A stretch of 64,000 nt of DNA from assembly GCA_963556145.1 (NCBI GenBank), contig OY744462.1:2356001-2420000 (forward strand). Reading direction: 5' to 3'. Each line of letters opens with the position of its first letter. Position 1 is the first letter of the stretch. The notes beneath the pieces are model-generated. The model saw nothing but the letters and a program-made list of their open reading frames with translations, was not told the origin of the DNA and ran no database searches. This document shows positions 10,869 through 22,099 of the stretch, piece after piece. A program made the position numbers and the translations under genes. The DNA comes from Hygrocybe punicea (lineage: Eukaryota > Basidiomycota > Agaricomycetes > Agaricales > Hygrophoraceae).

Positions 10869-12343
10869 ATGCAGCTTGCATCTTACGGTGCTGCGCGGGT
10901 AGTCGCCCGACGACTCCCTCCAGTAAGTTCACCTTCCTAGTCCTACTTCAAAATCATATAACCATTGACATCTAGAGTTCATCTCGAAATATCCATATCC
11001 CCTCATTCGTTCGACCACCTTCAGCCAACCCCACCCCGGGAACGGTTCAAAAAATCCTGCAGCAGTCTCGAACCCTTATTACCCATTTCTTCACGCATCT
11101 TACAACTCCAGGGGCCGTCCATCGTTCGTCTCCATCACTCCTCACTCGTCCATTTCATGGTGCAGCACGCGGCCATGCTTCCATCCGGAATGGTCTATCA
11201 TTCCCGGTGCGCACGGCTCTTTCTCGTCCTTTGCAAGCCCCATTCCTCCCGCGTGCACCAGCAATTCCGCGCGGCATGACTCAAGTCGGTCTAGGCACCG
11301 CCCGTAACTTCTCCTCCACTCGTCCTATATTCCAAAACTTGGTGCAGAATGTCCCTATCGCAGGTCGTGCATTTTGGGAAGCCGATTGGGAAGTCAAGGT
11401 TCGCAAGGAGAGGGAGATGATGATTCAGAAACCAATAAGGGGCAAATCGAAAAGGTCTGGCGAAAGGGTAACGTTGCAGGGCAAGTTCTCTAACCCGAAG
11501 AAGATGAGTTATGACACGGAGATGGAACGTTATTTCCATTCCTCCCCTGTCCCAAATGTCACAACTTGTCTCCTGATTCCCCTCGCACCTACACCGACTT
11601 CCCGAGTCCCTCTATCCTCTTTCCCTCCTGACCATCACCAATCGCTGCTTCCTCTTCCGGTACTACTGTCGTTGCATTCATCATACGCCACGCATTCTCT
11701 CCGTGTCTCCTCCCTCTTTGCCCGCCTCGATACTGCAAAAGTGTGGGATAGGTGTGTATCTTGTTCCTCTTATTCGCACGGTTCTGCTGCAAGGAACGGC
11801 GAAGGAGTTTGTACCGTCCTCAAAGTTGAATTTGCTGGTTGGACAAAAGCAGAGGTAAGGGGAGTCATTGGGGAGAGCGGGACTGGCTGGTGCGTCCTTG
11901 AGGAACACAGGACTGGGGTGGAGAACGGTGTAGATGACGAAACATCCTCGATCTTTTCTGGGATGTCGAGCGAGCTGGATATTGGAGACAATGATTCAAA
12001 CAAGAGTATCGGTGGCATGATAGATGGCGTGGACCCTGCGCAATCGTTCGTTCTCCCCACACTCGACTTCTCATCATCCTTTATCGCGGCTTCTCCCTCT
12101 CCGAGCCCGACAACGTCCGGGACTGACATGCTCTGGTACGACCAGACCAGCCACGAGCCAGATACGGATTGGGATTGGGATTCATATTCCAATGCAAACT
12201 CAGAGTCTGATGACTCTTCCTCGATGTATAGTTGGGTTAGGCCTTCTTCCACCTTATCTCAAAACTCGAACCGGATCGGCTTCAGCTCCGCGTTCACGTC
12301 TAGAGCGACGTCGCAAGATGGCCCGAGAGAAAGCTTCATCTAA
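10869..12343 (+). CDS. conserved basidiomycete protein, probably mitochondrial
   Basis: The start at 10869 gives MQLASYGAARVVARRLPP, an Arg-rich amphipathic leader typical of mitochondrial import. An intron (GTAAGT at about 10923 to the AG before AGTTCATC at about 10977) leads to a long exon that stays open to 12343. Just after a second Arg-rich region the sequence RNFSSTRPIFQNLVQNVP and AGRAFWEADWEVKVRKERE appears; I recall this as a conserved block in Agaricomycete proteins without known function. The C-terminal half is Ser/Pro-rich and acidic (SSELDIGDNDSN, DWDWDSYSNANSESDD) and is probably disordered. No enzyme motif is visible. Confidence 0.7.
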
Positions 12344-12824
12344 CAAGCCTTTTCACCTTTTCTGTCCCAATGTAAAGTACAGTACCTGTGAATGTGTAGT
12401 AAATTGGATAACGTCGTATGCGCTTGCTATCATGAACAGGTTGCTATGGCATGCCCTAGCAGGCTGCGAAGAAATGTTCATTTACGAAATTTATCACACG
12501 TGCCTTGTCCTTCTCCTATAGACACCTCCTGCAGGTCAGCCTGCAGACAACTTGAGACAAGCAGCCCCTGGTGACAACACTCTGACCTAGCCATTTCTGG
12601 TCCTCAAGATCAGTAATGGAACGTATAATGTACAAAACCATAGCGATTGCCGTTCAACTTCTATTTCTATGATCTGATTGGAGCGAACCTCTCATATCAC
12701 TGGAAGGATCTAACGGAATAATGCTTATTCGAGGGCCGGATACGTTCAGAGGAAAGTACCTGGGTCCTGGCGCTGACAGTATGAAAAGGCCTCAGGAGTA
12801 ACGACAAGTCCAACGTATATCACA
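12344..12824. other. intergenic, no gene seen
   Basis: This is the 3' flank of the mitochondrial-type protein and the promoter of the next plus-strand gene. Only short non-coding frames are present. Confidence 0.5.
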
Positions 12825-13955
12825 ATGGTGTTCACCCCCCAGCCCCCTGTTGAGAAGCTACCTCTAACGGTTCGCAAAGACAGTGCGTTCTTCTGTAACA
12901 GCCCCTGCAAGTTATTGACTTCATTTTTTGCATTTCTTTCCAAATGTCCAGTTCGTGATAACTACGAACCTCAAAGAGAGTCCCAGGGCAAGAAACTCAG
13001 CGATCTTCTGAGAAAGGACTTCAAAATCAACTTCAACCCGAACGAGATATACGCATATGCCGGTGACGGATACGCCAAGAATAGCCATGGACAGATGCTT
13101 GCTGCGTGAGTCTGGAACACCGCTCGTAGATATCCTTGCGCACTATATAAATGGTTCTCTCATTTTGCACAGTTATCTCGATGCGTTTGTCTCGGGACTC
13201 GAGCGCATGATCAGCGAATTTCCCGAAGATGCTGTCGAATGCTTCAACGAAGTCGTCACGAAGTCGGAACTCATCCTCACCGTCGACGAAACTGGCAATC
13301 ACAGTTACATCGGATGCGACGTCAAGGACGGCGTCTTCCGCATCCTCTTTGGGATGGGATATCTTGGAAGCAATATCTCGGACCTCTCATACTACAAGAT
13401 ACCCAAGGCGATCAACGAAGCCCCTCGCACCAGCGATTTTCCTCTGCTCGTGAAAGGCTCCATCCGGAATGACTACGACAAGGAGCTCCCCGAAGTCAAA
13501 GCTGAGATTGCGGCAATGCTCAATATCCCCGTCGAGGAGCTTATTCTGGAGCCCGACTTCCTCCCGAACTACAAAAAGATGAAGTCGCAGAAGGAACAAT
13601 CCAGCTGGCGGGAGGAGATTATCGGCAAGGTCGCTCTGGAATACTTCAAGGGTTTGCAGTATCAGATCGACAGGCAGAAATTCAAGGGGGATGAGATGAT
13701 GCAAGAAGGTCTCTTGGAGGTTATCCACACGAAGACCTTCCAGCTTCGAGTCGTTGACAAGTTGGAGACGGGCACGTATAACGAAATCGTCATCAAGGAT
13801 GGTGTGGCGTATATTCAGGTAAAGTGTCACTGGGGCTCACTACTGCCGAATTGTACTTATGATTGTCATGGATGTTTCAACCGGAAAAGACAACGCCCAG
13901 TTATTGGTACTCGAACACTAGTGACGCTGCCTACGGTCTCTCTGGCCTCTTGTAG
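12825..13955 (+). CDS. clade-specific hypothetical protein
   Basis: Exons: 12825 to about 12882 (MVFTPQPPVEKLPLTVRKD), about 12953-13107 (RDNYEPQRESQGKKLSDLL, NEIYAYAGDGYAKNS), about 13173-13818, and a last short exon after AAAAG near 13891 encoding TTPSYWYSNTSDAAYGLSGL with TAG at 13953. It is a roughly 320-residue acidic, probably cytosolic protein with alternating helices and strands. I recall similar proteins as lineage-specific hypotheticals in Agaricomycetes but know no function. Reading the 13819-13890 segment as an intron is supported by the donor CAG|GTAAAGT and by the clean frame afterwards; a read-through frame to 14013 looks non-coding. Confidence 0.75.
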
Positions 13956-15852
13956 ATTGTTAAAACGGCTGGTTAACTCGCGGAATTTGTATAACTGGTC
14001 GTTGTTTATATAAAGCCGAAGATGCTGCGTCGTTCTCTTGTCGGGATTTTGAAGCAGTTTCGAAGACCTCCAATGGCACAAGTTTCAGGTGGTCCATCAA
14101 GCATGCATGCATGCATCAAGCCGAATATATCGCGCTTCAATCGGAAGCGGCCTAAGACGTCTTCGGTGGCGTCAGTGGTTGATAAAATAATTTCATTCAT
14201 GCGTTCTCATGATATCCCTATATCCCTTTAACTGGCCATTGCAGTGTGGTTCAGCTTTGGTGTCGTCAGGCATATTCGGTGCAAAATTTGTGTCTTGTTT
14301 TGTGCGTCCCAGTAGACATGTAGAACTCAAAAAAGGATCATAGCTCTGGCCGTGAAAACATTTCTACTGGTGGAAAAGGACGGGTGAAATCGCCAGTCCT
14401 CTGGATTGACCCCAGAGGCGGAAGATATGGATCTGTCAACAAAGTCTGGTTACAGAAACAGTTGGTAAAGTTTGTGTTGGTTTGGAGACGACGCACCAAA
14501 ATTCTTGGACCCTCCGGTTACAGATGGACTCGTGGTATGTATGGAATCATCATTGATGGATGAGCATGATGATGCTACTTCCCAGTAACTCAAGTCAACA
14601 CTAATAGGATGTGGGGACCGAGTTCCATCGGCAGTCTATACATGACACCAGTCAGGGGGAATATAGTCATCACTATGACCAAAGTTACGTCTGCCGCTGA
14701 CCTTCCTCCGCCACCACGACTCGATCCAACACTTCCATTTACTTCACTATCACCATCACGATTGTCGTTGTTCGGAGGGTCCAACATGGATAGTTAGAAT
14801 GGCGCGAATGACTTGGGTTAGATTAATTTCCTTGTAATTTGACAGGACCGACACTGTTCTATCCATCAGCCCAAACAATACGGCCCCGGCGCTGACGGGA
14901 AGCCGCCTCCTTAAAAATGGGCAGCTCAGGTGATAAGGGAATAAGGCCACATTATAGAATTGATTTAGGGGAGGGCAAGTCGACAGTCCATAAGCAAACC
15001 GAAAACCTGTCTGTACCCCCCCTGATATGAATAAGTATGTACCTTGTGCAAAGGCTTTCTATTCGCCGGCAGAGTCTGACGGACAACAGAATCTTGACTC
15101 GGCTCATATTTTTGAGGGTAAAAGACCGAAAGAAACACCACTTTTGAGCTAAGGGATGTTGCAGTATTCAGTGTCTGCATGACGTGCATTTAGATTTACA
15201 CTAACCTGCACGTCTTGGGTCAAGCAAATTGGCGCCGAAATCGGTGGACGTTGAAGACAACTAGCGCAGCGATCCCTGGTTGGCGCCCCATTTTCACAGA
15301 CGGGATAGGAGAGCAAGCCGCACCTCGACAGATTTGGAGGCGCATAATGGACTAGACTGTTATCCGAGAGGGGTCTTCGGGGCAGAGCGTGCTTGAGTAC
15401 TTCAAGGGTGAGGAGTGCACGGGAAAGCCAATCCAACAAACCCGAGAGGGAAAGTTATTGTCGTACCGGGACCGGAGTGAAAAGCCGCGTATCTGTTACG
15501 AAGGAAGCAGTAGTGAAGACAACACCCATGGTGTCATACAATGCTGAAGTGGGCAGGTTATCTCATGGTAAAGTTGAGTTTTTTTTGGTTAAGTTCGTTA
15601 GGTGCCTTCGTGCTGTTTACGGACAAAAAGTAAGTATTAACGACGAGAATGACCATAAAATCCACCCGTCCTCTTGTGTGAAGAAGCAACCAACATCTTC
15701 CTGACATCAACCTACATACACGTTCTTTTGCGTTGTCCCTCGCTTCTTTTCATTTGATCATGAGGAATACTACGATAGCATCATCAGGTATAAGTAATGG
15801 AAAGGCGGGAAATGAACTAACTTCCGCGCAAAGTCGCTTTGACTTTCAAATC
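13956..15852. other. intergenic stretch without supported gene
   Basis: About 1.9 kb with only short frames of inconsistent composition on both strands (for example around 14609-14797 and 15393-15704). A GCATGCATGCATGCAT run lies near 14103. It may contain the 3' UTR of Rpp20 at its right end. I see no RNA gene or domain. Confidence 0.4.
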
Positions 15853-16754
15853 TCAGGCGTCTTGTTCAGGTTCCTGGAATACAATTTGCTTGGGTTGACC
15901 CTGTACCTCTTTGCCCTTACGAGAATGGACATTGGATTTGCGTCCCCTTTTCGGATGGCCAGTTGAATCTTTCCGTTCCCCTGCCGTCCTGCTAGAGCCA
16001 CTTTCTCCTTCGAATTTCCCGTCACCGATTTTGATAACAACGCTCAGAGTCGACTTCCCTCTTATCTGGTAGGTGATGTCTTCTTCATCATCATCTGGAA
16101 TGATCTCGTCTCGAACTTCGACAGTGCCAGTCAAGACTTCATTGTGAATTTCTTCAGGAGGAAAGGGAAGAATTTTCGGCAGGGCGACCGTAAGCTGAAG
16201 AAGATGAGGAATTGCCGCACCCATGGCGCTCAGGTGCAGTATTTTGTACCTTAATGTGAGATCAGGCTATTTTGGCGAGACTGCCTGGTAAAACTGAATG
16301 CGTACCCATCCTTAATGATTACGTCCTTACATCTTCGCATATACGCGCCCAACGGCGTTTTACGCGTGACACAGATGAAGTTCTTGCCCTCTGTGTGCGC
16401 CGAACGCGGACCCGTGGCAGAAACGGAGGTTGGAACTGTTGGGAAGGGCCTTGGTGGCTGGAGTTTGTTCACCCGGCGGTTTGGCTTTGCAGGGGGCGGA
16501 CCTTTGGCGATAGGTAGCCCGGGAGAGTCTATTCTAATTGCCTTTTCCTTTCCTTTCCCCTTCGCATTTACAATTCCTGCGCTGGGTGAGTCTGGAAGCC
16601 GTGAATTACTTGGATCGGAATTGTCCTGGTCGGCAGCGGACTTTGTCACGTTGACTGCGTAACTCGGGCCCGTGGCAGATGAAAGTTTGACTCGTTTGTT
16701 GCGTTCAACAGCGTCAGGGTTAGCGTCCAGTTTCCTTTTCTTGGGCTTGGGCAT
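15853..16754 (-). CDS. POP7: RNase P/MRP subunit Rpp20 (Pop7)
   Basis: Rpp20/Pop7 pairs with Rpp25/Pop6 on the P3 domain of RNase P and RNase MRP RNAs and acts in tRNA and rRNA processing in the nucleus. The N-terminal exon (16754 back to about 16310) begins MPKPKKRKLDANPD, a Lys-rich nuclear signal with a disordered Pro/Ser region, and then gives the Alba-fold start KNFICVTRKTPLGAYMRRC. After an intron the second exon gives MGAAIPHLLQLTVALPKILP, the conserved MGxAI helix, and then a strand-rich C-terminus (DITYQIRGKSTLSVVIKI) with a basic tail. It lies head to head with eRF1, with 169 bp between start codons. The intron border near 16225-16310 is approximate. Confidence 0.85.
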
Positions 16755-16923
16755 TGGTGACTCGGAGTAGGCGGCAAGGAGTCATGCAACCGGCCCTAAA
16801 TATTGGGCTAAATGGAGATTCCTAAACTAACAAAACCTCGTGTACTCCGTCAATCAGAAACTCGCCTCATCCAACTTCCCCCCCTTGAATTTTTTGAGGA
16901 GTGTACATACATCGTCTTCTACG

Positions 16924-18506
16924 ATGAGTCAGGACGTAGCGGAGCAGAACATCCAGATGTGGAAGGTGAAAAAGCTCATCAAGAGCTTGGACACCGCAAG
17001 AGGGTCAGTAATCTCCTTGATGACCGTAATCTACGACGGACTCCATCACTTGTCCTAGGGCTGGCACGTCCATGATTAGTCTCATCATACCTCCCAAGGT
17101 GTGCTCGGATCTGTTATGATGGGCGATTGATTCTGACAATGCCCCCACAGGACCAAGTTTCTCGAGCCTCTGCCATGCTGACGCAGGAATACGGCACTGC
17201 TTCTAACATCAAGTCGCGCGTGAATCGTTTATCAGTTTTGGCAGCCATCACCAGCACTCAGCAACGCTTGAAACTGTACAGTCGAGTTCCACCCAATGGT
17301 CTTGTGCTTTTCGTTGGCACTATTTTGACCGACGAGGGAAAGGAGAAAAAGGTCTCATTCGACTTCGAACCTCATAAACCCATCAATACGTGTGTGATTC
17401 TGATGCATTGTGTCGAAAATCTACTCATTGATCTGCGGCAGATCACTGTACCTTTGTGACAACAAATTCCACACGGAGGCACTCTCCGAATTGTTGGAAT
17501 CGGACTCGCGTTTTGGCTTTATTGTGATGGACGGTAACGGTACACTTTTTGGCACTTTGGCTGGTAATTCCCGCGAAGTCATCCATAAGTTTACCGTCGA
17601 CCTGCCCAAAAAGCACGGCCGCGGAGGACAGTCCGCTCTTCGTTTCTCCCGACTCCGAGATGAGAAGAGACACAATTATGTTCGAAAAGTTGCCGAATTG
17701 GCAGTCCAACACTTCATCACCAACGATAAAGTCAACGTCACTGGCTTGGTTCTCGCAGGCAGTGCGGACTTCAAAACGGAGCTAAGCCAGAGTGATATGT
17801 TTGATCAGAGGTTGGTAGCGAAAGTGATCAAGGTTGTCGATGTCAGTTATGGAGGTGAAAATGGATTTAATCAGGTGTGACCATTTTCATCTTTTCATCT
17901 TCTCATTTGACATTTTACTAGGCAATCGAGCTAGCGGCTGAATCCCTCGCCAATGTCAAGTTCGTCCAAGAGAAAAGGCTCATCCAAAGATACTTTGATG
18001 AGATCAGCCAAGATACAGGCAAGTACTGCTTTGGTATCGACGACACTTTGAAGGCTTTGGAGCTCGGTGCTGTCGAGACATTGATTGTGTGGGAGAATTT
18101 GGACATCACACGCTATATTCTCCGCAACGCCGCGGGAGGTGTGTTGCCTAAACCAAACTGCGGCGATACCACGTGTGCTAACATACACTTCTCTTATTAA
18201 GAGGAGGTCATAGTTCACACCAACAAAGAACAGGACAAGGACCGCGAAAAGCTCACGGACAAGTCGACCGGGCTCGAGATGGAGCAGAATGAGGAGCCAC
18301 ATCCCCTACTGGAATGGTTCGCCGAAAAATACAAGGAGTTCGGGGCGAACCTTGAATTTGTGACCAACCGTTCGCAGGAAGGAGCTCAGTTTGTCAAAGG
18401 CTTTGGAGGCATTGGTGGTTTGTTGCGATACAAGGTTGACTTTACCAACCTCGCTTCGGCCGATGAAGATGAAGATGAGTTCTTCTCTGATGACGAGGAC
18501 ATCTGA
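16924..18506 (+). CDS. SUP45: eukaryotic peptide chain release factor eRF1
   Basis: eRF1 recognises all three stop codons in the ribosomal A site and triggers peptide release with eRF3. The start at 16924 gives [19 protein letters not shown]. Conserved marks are in order: NIKS within [12 protein letters not shown] (stop-codon recognition), YLCDNKF (the YxCxxxF motif), and GGQ within [13 protein letters not shown] near 17617 (hydrolysis). The C-terminal domain ends with the acidic FFSDDEDI expected of eRF1. Introns lie at about 17004-17060, 17094-17150, 17390-17448, 17875-17922 and 18140-18200. The first rejoins AGAGG with GGCTGGCACG to give [15 protein letters not shown], matching the family. 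Length (about 430 residues) is normal. It lies divergent from POP7. Confidence 0.97.
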
Positions 18507-19040
18507 CGGTTCTGCGGGCTCTTCGGAGCCCCGTCCGCTAAGGTTACGCCGGGCGGGGAGCGGGTACAGGTGGTTTGGGGTGCAGCTGAGAAAGGGCAGG
18601 GTTTTGAGTCAGGCACAGTCGTACGTGGGCATGGAGGAGTTGTAGCCGGCATGGTAACAGGAGGTACACGAAGGAGCCGACGATCGATATATTTGACCCA
18701 AGAGGTTTGTGAATGTCCGTCTTGCGTACATGTTACTAACCCATACACGCATATCAGCAGGAAGATTGAGTCGCTTTCTAAATTAATTTGAGGAGTTGTG
18801 CACTCAGATACTTTTTCTTCTTTCGATTTGTCCCCATAGATCAACAGATTAATATTGTTGATCGTACCCCTTAAGCTTGTTCTATGACGACAACATTTTT
18901 TTGGCTTAGAAAGTTGTGGAAGCATGAGGTCTGGCTAATGGAGCCTCGCAAACTAAGGTATTCGCATATCATACAAGCTTCAGCACCGACTCCGACAGAA
19001 ACACTATTCGTAACACTCAATCGGATATATCTCTCAGTTA
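18507..19040. other. intergenic between eRF1 and spartin-like gene
   Basis: This is the space between two convergent genes and must hold both 3' UTRs. Open frames here are not supported by domain or composition. Confidence 0.5.
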
Positions 19041-20641
19041 CTACTTCTTGGAACTTAACCTTGCCTTAACGAACTGCTTCCCCGCACTCCGCAATAGCGC
19101 CTTCCTTCCGATTCCCCTCATATCGATGTAAATCAAGACGACATTCCGCACTGTGTCCGTCGCGAGGAGCGAGTTCTGAGCAGCCATAGGTCCATACCTA
19201 ACAACCATAGTGTTCATCAGAGACGTTGAATTAAAGTTTGAACATTGTAATGAGCAGGCAACTCACTTGTGTCCCGCAACGGAACTGAGACTGTTGCCCC
19301 CTACGTCCAGAATTTGCTTCGCCGACTCCTCAAGTGTTGCTAAAATGAGGTCAGCTGAAAGAAGGATGCGGTCCCTTGTCCTCAACTGACGCGCTGGAAT
19401 GGGAGGGGGTTGCAGGGCTGGAGATGAGAAAGGTTGTGGGGAAGAAATGGCAGATGAGGGCGAGGGGGAAGGTATCCGACGCGGAGGTAGGCCTGGCTTC
19501 TCGGGGAAGGGAGAGGGGGAGCGTGAGTACGGTGGAAGGGGTATAGACGCGGGCGATGGTGAGCGCCGATATTGGTTTGTGGGGGACAACCTATTCATTC
19601 TGTCAAACCGTTTGCTCTTGCCATTTCCGCCCACCGCACGTTGGATCATGCGGTCGATGAGGGATACAGTCTTTGTGCTGACCTGTACTGCGTGTCCGCT
19701 GACAGCGTGCACGCCTGCAAGGCCTTTACGGGTGGTTTCGGAAGTGAGGAGGACAAGCGCGCGAGGAGGAAGTGGCGGGGGAGTGTTGGTGTTGTTTGTT
19801 GCAGAGACCGGATTATGCGTGATCGGAGGGGATTTTGCCATATAGTGTGATGACGCCGATGTAATGGTTGTGAGGAGGAGATTGGTGGTGGAAGAAATGG
19901 TATGACTTCAGAGATGATATCAATGCATCGACTGAGTATATACAGGTACAAAAATACACACCTGATAATGGTAGCAGACTTGGTCATCCAGTCTTGCTCC
20001 TCTGGGGGCACAGCACGAGCGAACATTTCCAGCGCGCGGAGGTCCTCCCCTTCTGGAACCTCAATGATGACAGGATCGTTCTCATGACCCATTTCATGAA
20101 GACTTGGATCTTCTCGGATGTTGACCTTCTGATCGAGTTCGCCAACCACTTCGCCGTTGTCATCGTTGATGAGGACGAGATGCCCCCTCAGGTCATCATA
20201 AGCGCTTGCACCAAGGGCCACAGGCTCGCCATCAACACCTGGGCCATCTTTTCCTGCGAGATTCGACCGACGTAGATCAGCGTACTGGGCTAAAATTCCC
20301 TCAAATGTCTCAAGATCTTCCCGAAAGACTGTGTCCAAGTTCGCAGGTGGAAATGTGAGCACGAGATCGGATGGGTCGTCTTCGGTACCGTCAAAGGTAT
20401 ACGTTCGCTGGCCTGACCCTGAGAACGAGAGGTGGATTACACGGGCTGGATCTATTGGGGTTTCGAAGGTGTTCAGTCGGAGGACTAGGTAGACGTCTCG
20501 GTCAGTAGGAGCTGCACCGCCATGACGGGTTGCGACTGTGACACATTCGAGACTGAGAGTACCAGATTGGGTGTTGGTAGGTGTTCTGAGGGATGCACCA
20601 GAGAGGCTTAGAAGAACGAACGCTTCGAGTTGGCGGGTCAT
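19041..20641 (-). CDS. senescence/spartin-domain protein
   Basis: The start at 20641 gives MTRQLEAFVLLSLSGASL and a strand-rich N-terminal half (LILINDDNGEVVGEL-like block at about 20150) that resembles the region preceding senescence domains in fungal spartin-like proteins. After an intron near 19900 the C-terminal half gives GLAGVHAVSGHAVQVSTKTV, a Pro/Ser-rich insert (about 19400-19580) and the closing block ILDVGGNSLSSVAGHKYG and MAAQNSLLATDTVRNVVLIY, which fits the senescence domain. The last exon ends RLSSKK with stop at 19041. Spartin-type proteins associate with lipid droplets, mitochondria or endosomes. The fungal role is less clear. Divergent from the gene at 20822. Confidence 0.75.
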
Positions 20642-20821
20642 TGAGCATGCACAACTTCAGGTTGCAAACTTCGTCATGGTGGGTCCTTAACCCTAACCCC
20701 AGATCAGTTCCACAACAATGTGTGGCCGCTGCCAGTTAGCAAGGCCCATGCTCTTGCGACGTACGGGCATATAAAAACCCAGCTATGTCTCCCTCCTGCC
20801 ACTCATTCTCCTCACCTTGCC

Positions 20822-21899
20822 ATGAGCACTTTGCACCAAGCAGAACATGCCACTTACATATTCGGTCCTCCTGCCATCGAAGACGGGAGCATGCATGACG
20901 AGTCCAATACAACCACCCAACTCGGTGACCCCTTGTTGCCAGGCCATGAAATGTGCCATTCAACCATCAATCAGCTTTCCATGCAAAATTATCAGGTAAT
21001 CGTGGAGAATGCAAACTTGATATATGACGTTAAGGTACTCAAGACCGAAAAAGAATATTTGGAGAAGGATTTCCACAACAGAAGCCAAAGATATATCGCC
21101 CATTTGTATTTCCAAGACGCTCTCTTGAAAGATATCCTTGATGTTAACGAGACTTTTCAAGCCCTACTAACTGACTACAGGCGAGTTCACTGGCACGACC
21201 CATTCCGAGCCCCACCCCCTCTCATACCCCACCTTCCGTTGGGTCACGGTTCTTCTACTCTTTCAATGGGGGCCGTGCCCGACTTCCAGGTGAGTGGTCT
21301 CCGAATCGCAATTGTCCCTTCATCATATCAACAAAGACAATACAGACAGTTCCATCCATGCTTATCAAGGAGCTCGACATCGTTGGCCCTCGGTGTCTCA
21401 AACGATTCCGTAACGGGTTCATATACTATGTCGCGCTAGGGCTGCGCAATATGGTCCATCGCCTAGCTTTGCCACTCGATGAATCGACGGACGCTGAAAG
21501 CACGCCAGGCGGACTGACCTTCGATGCGATCCCTTCTTATATCAGGCACGCTGTCAATATCTTCGTGGAGCAGCCCAAGTTACCCCGTTCGAGTGACAAT
21601 ATCAACGAGAACGAGCCAAGTACGGTGTACCTTGGAACGTACTATATACAACAGACTACTGGTACCTTGTCGAGAAATGAATGGGACAAACTTCCTGAAC
21701 AAGTGAGTCCGTCTGGATCTAATTTCTGCATAACTAATTGACCCGTACATTGAAGATCAAGGAATCCGTGATAAGCCATATTTGTGATGATCCAGCCTTT
21801 GATCGACCCTATGCCCGCTCATTGTGTGACGCGGGTGAAATCATCCCGCTTGCCTTCCTCAACTTTGTAGGTTGTGACGCCACTGCATGTACTGAATGA
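20822..21899 (+). CDS. hypothetical protein with predicted coiled-coil segment
   Basis: I chose the ATG at 20822 (MSTLHQAEHATYIFGPPA); the frame is open further upstream, but from a GTG rather than an ATG. Residues around 20985-21180 form a helical, charged stretch (VIVENANLIYDVKVLKTEK) that could be a coiled coil. An intron (GTGAGT near 21291 to AG near 21346) joins to VPSMLIKELDIVGPRCLKRF, and another near 21702-21755 to IKESVISHICDDPAF. It ends at TGA 21897. I recognise no family. It may be specific to this fungal group. Confidence 0.55.
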
Positions 21900-22099
21900 G
21901 AATGATCTCGGGCGCCTGCATGATCCAATCTCATTTGCGAGCCAAACATTGGTGTCTCTTTGCTATAAATTCTAGTAACATATCCTTGCATTGCCGTCCA
22001 TGTATTCCATCCTGTTGTCCCAACATTTGTAGTCCGGCCTTAATTTCATCTTGGTTGAATTATGCAAGTGCCGCCTGAATTACAGCAAACCTCTTGACT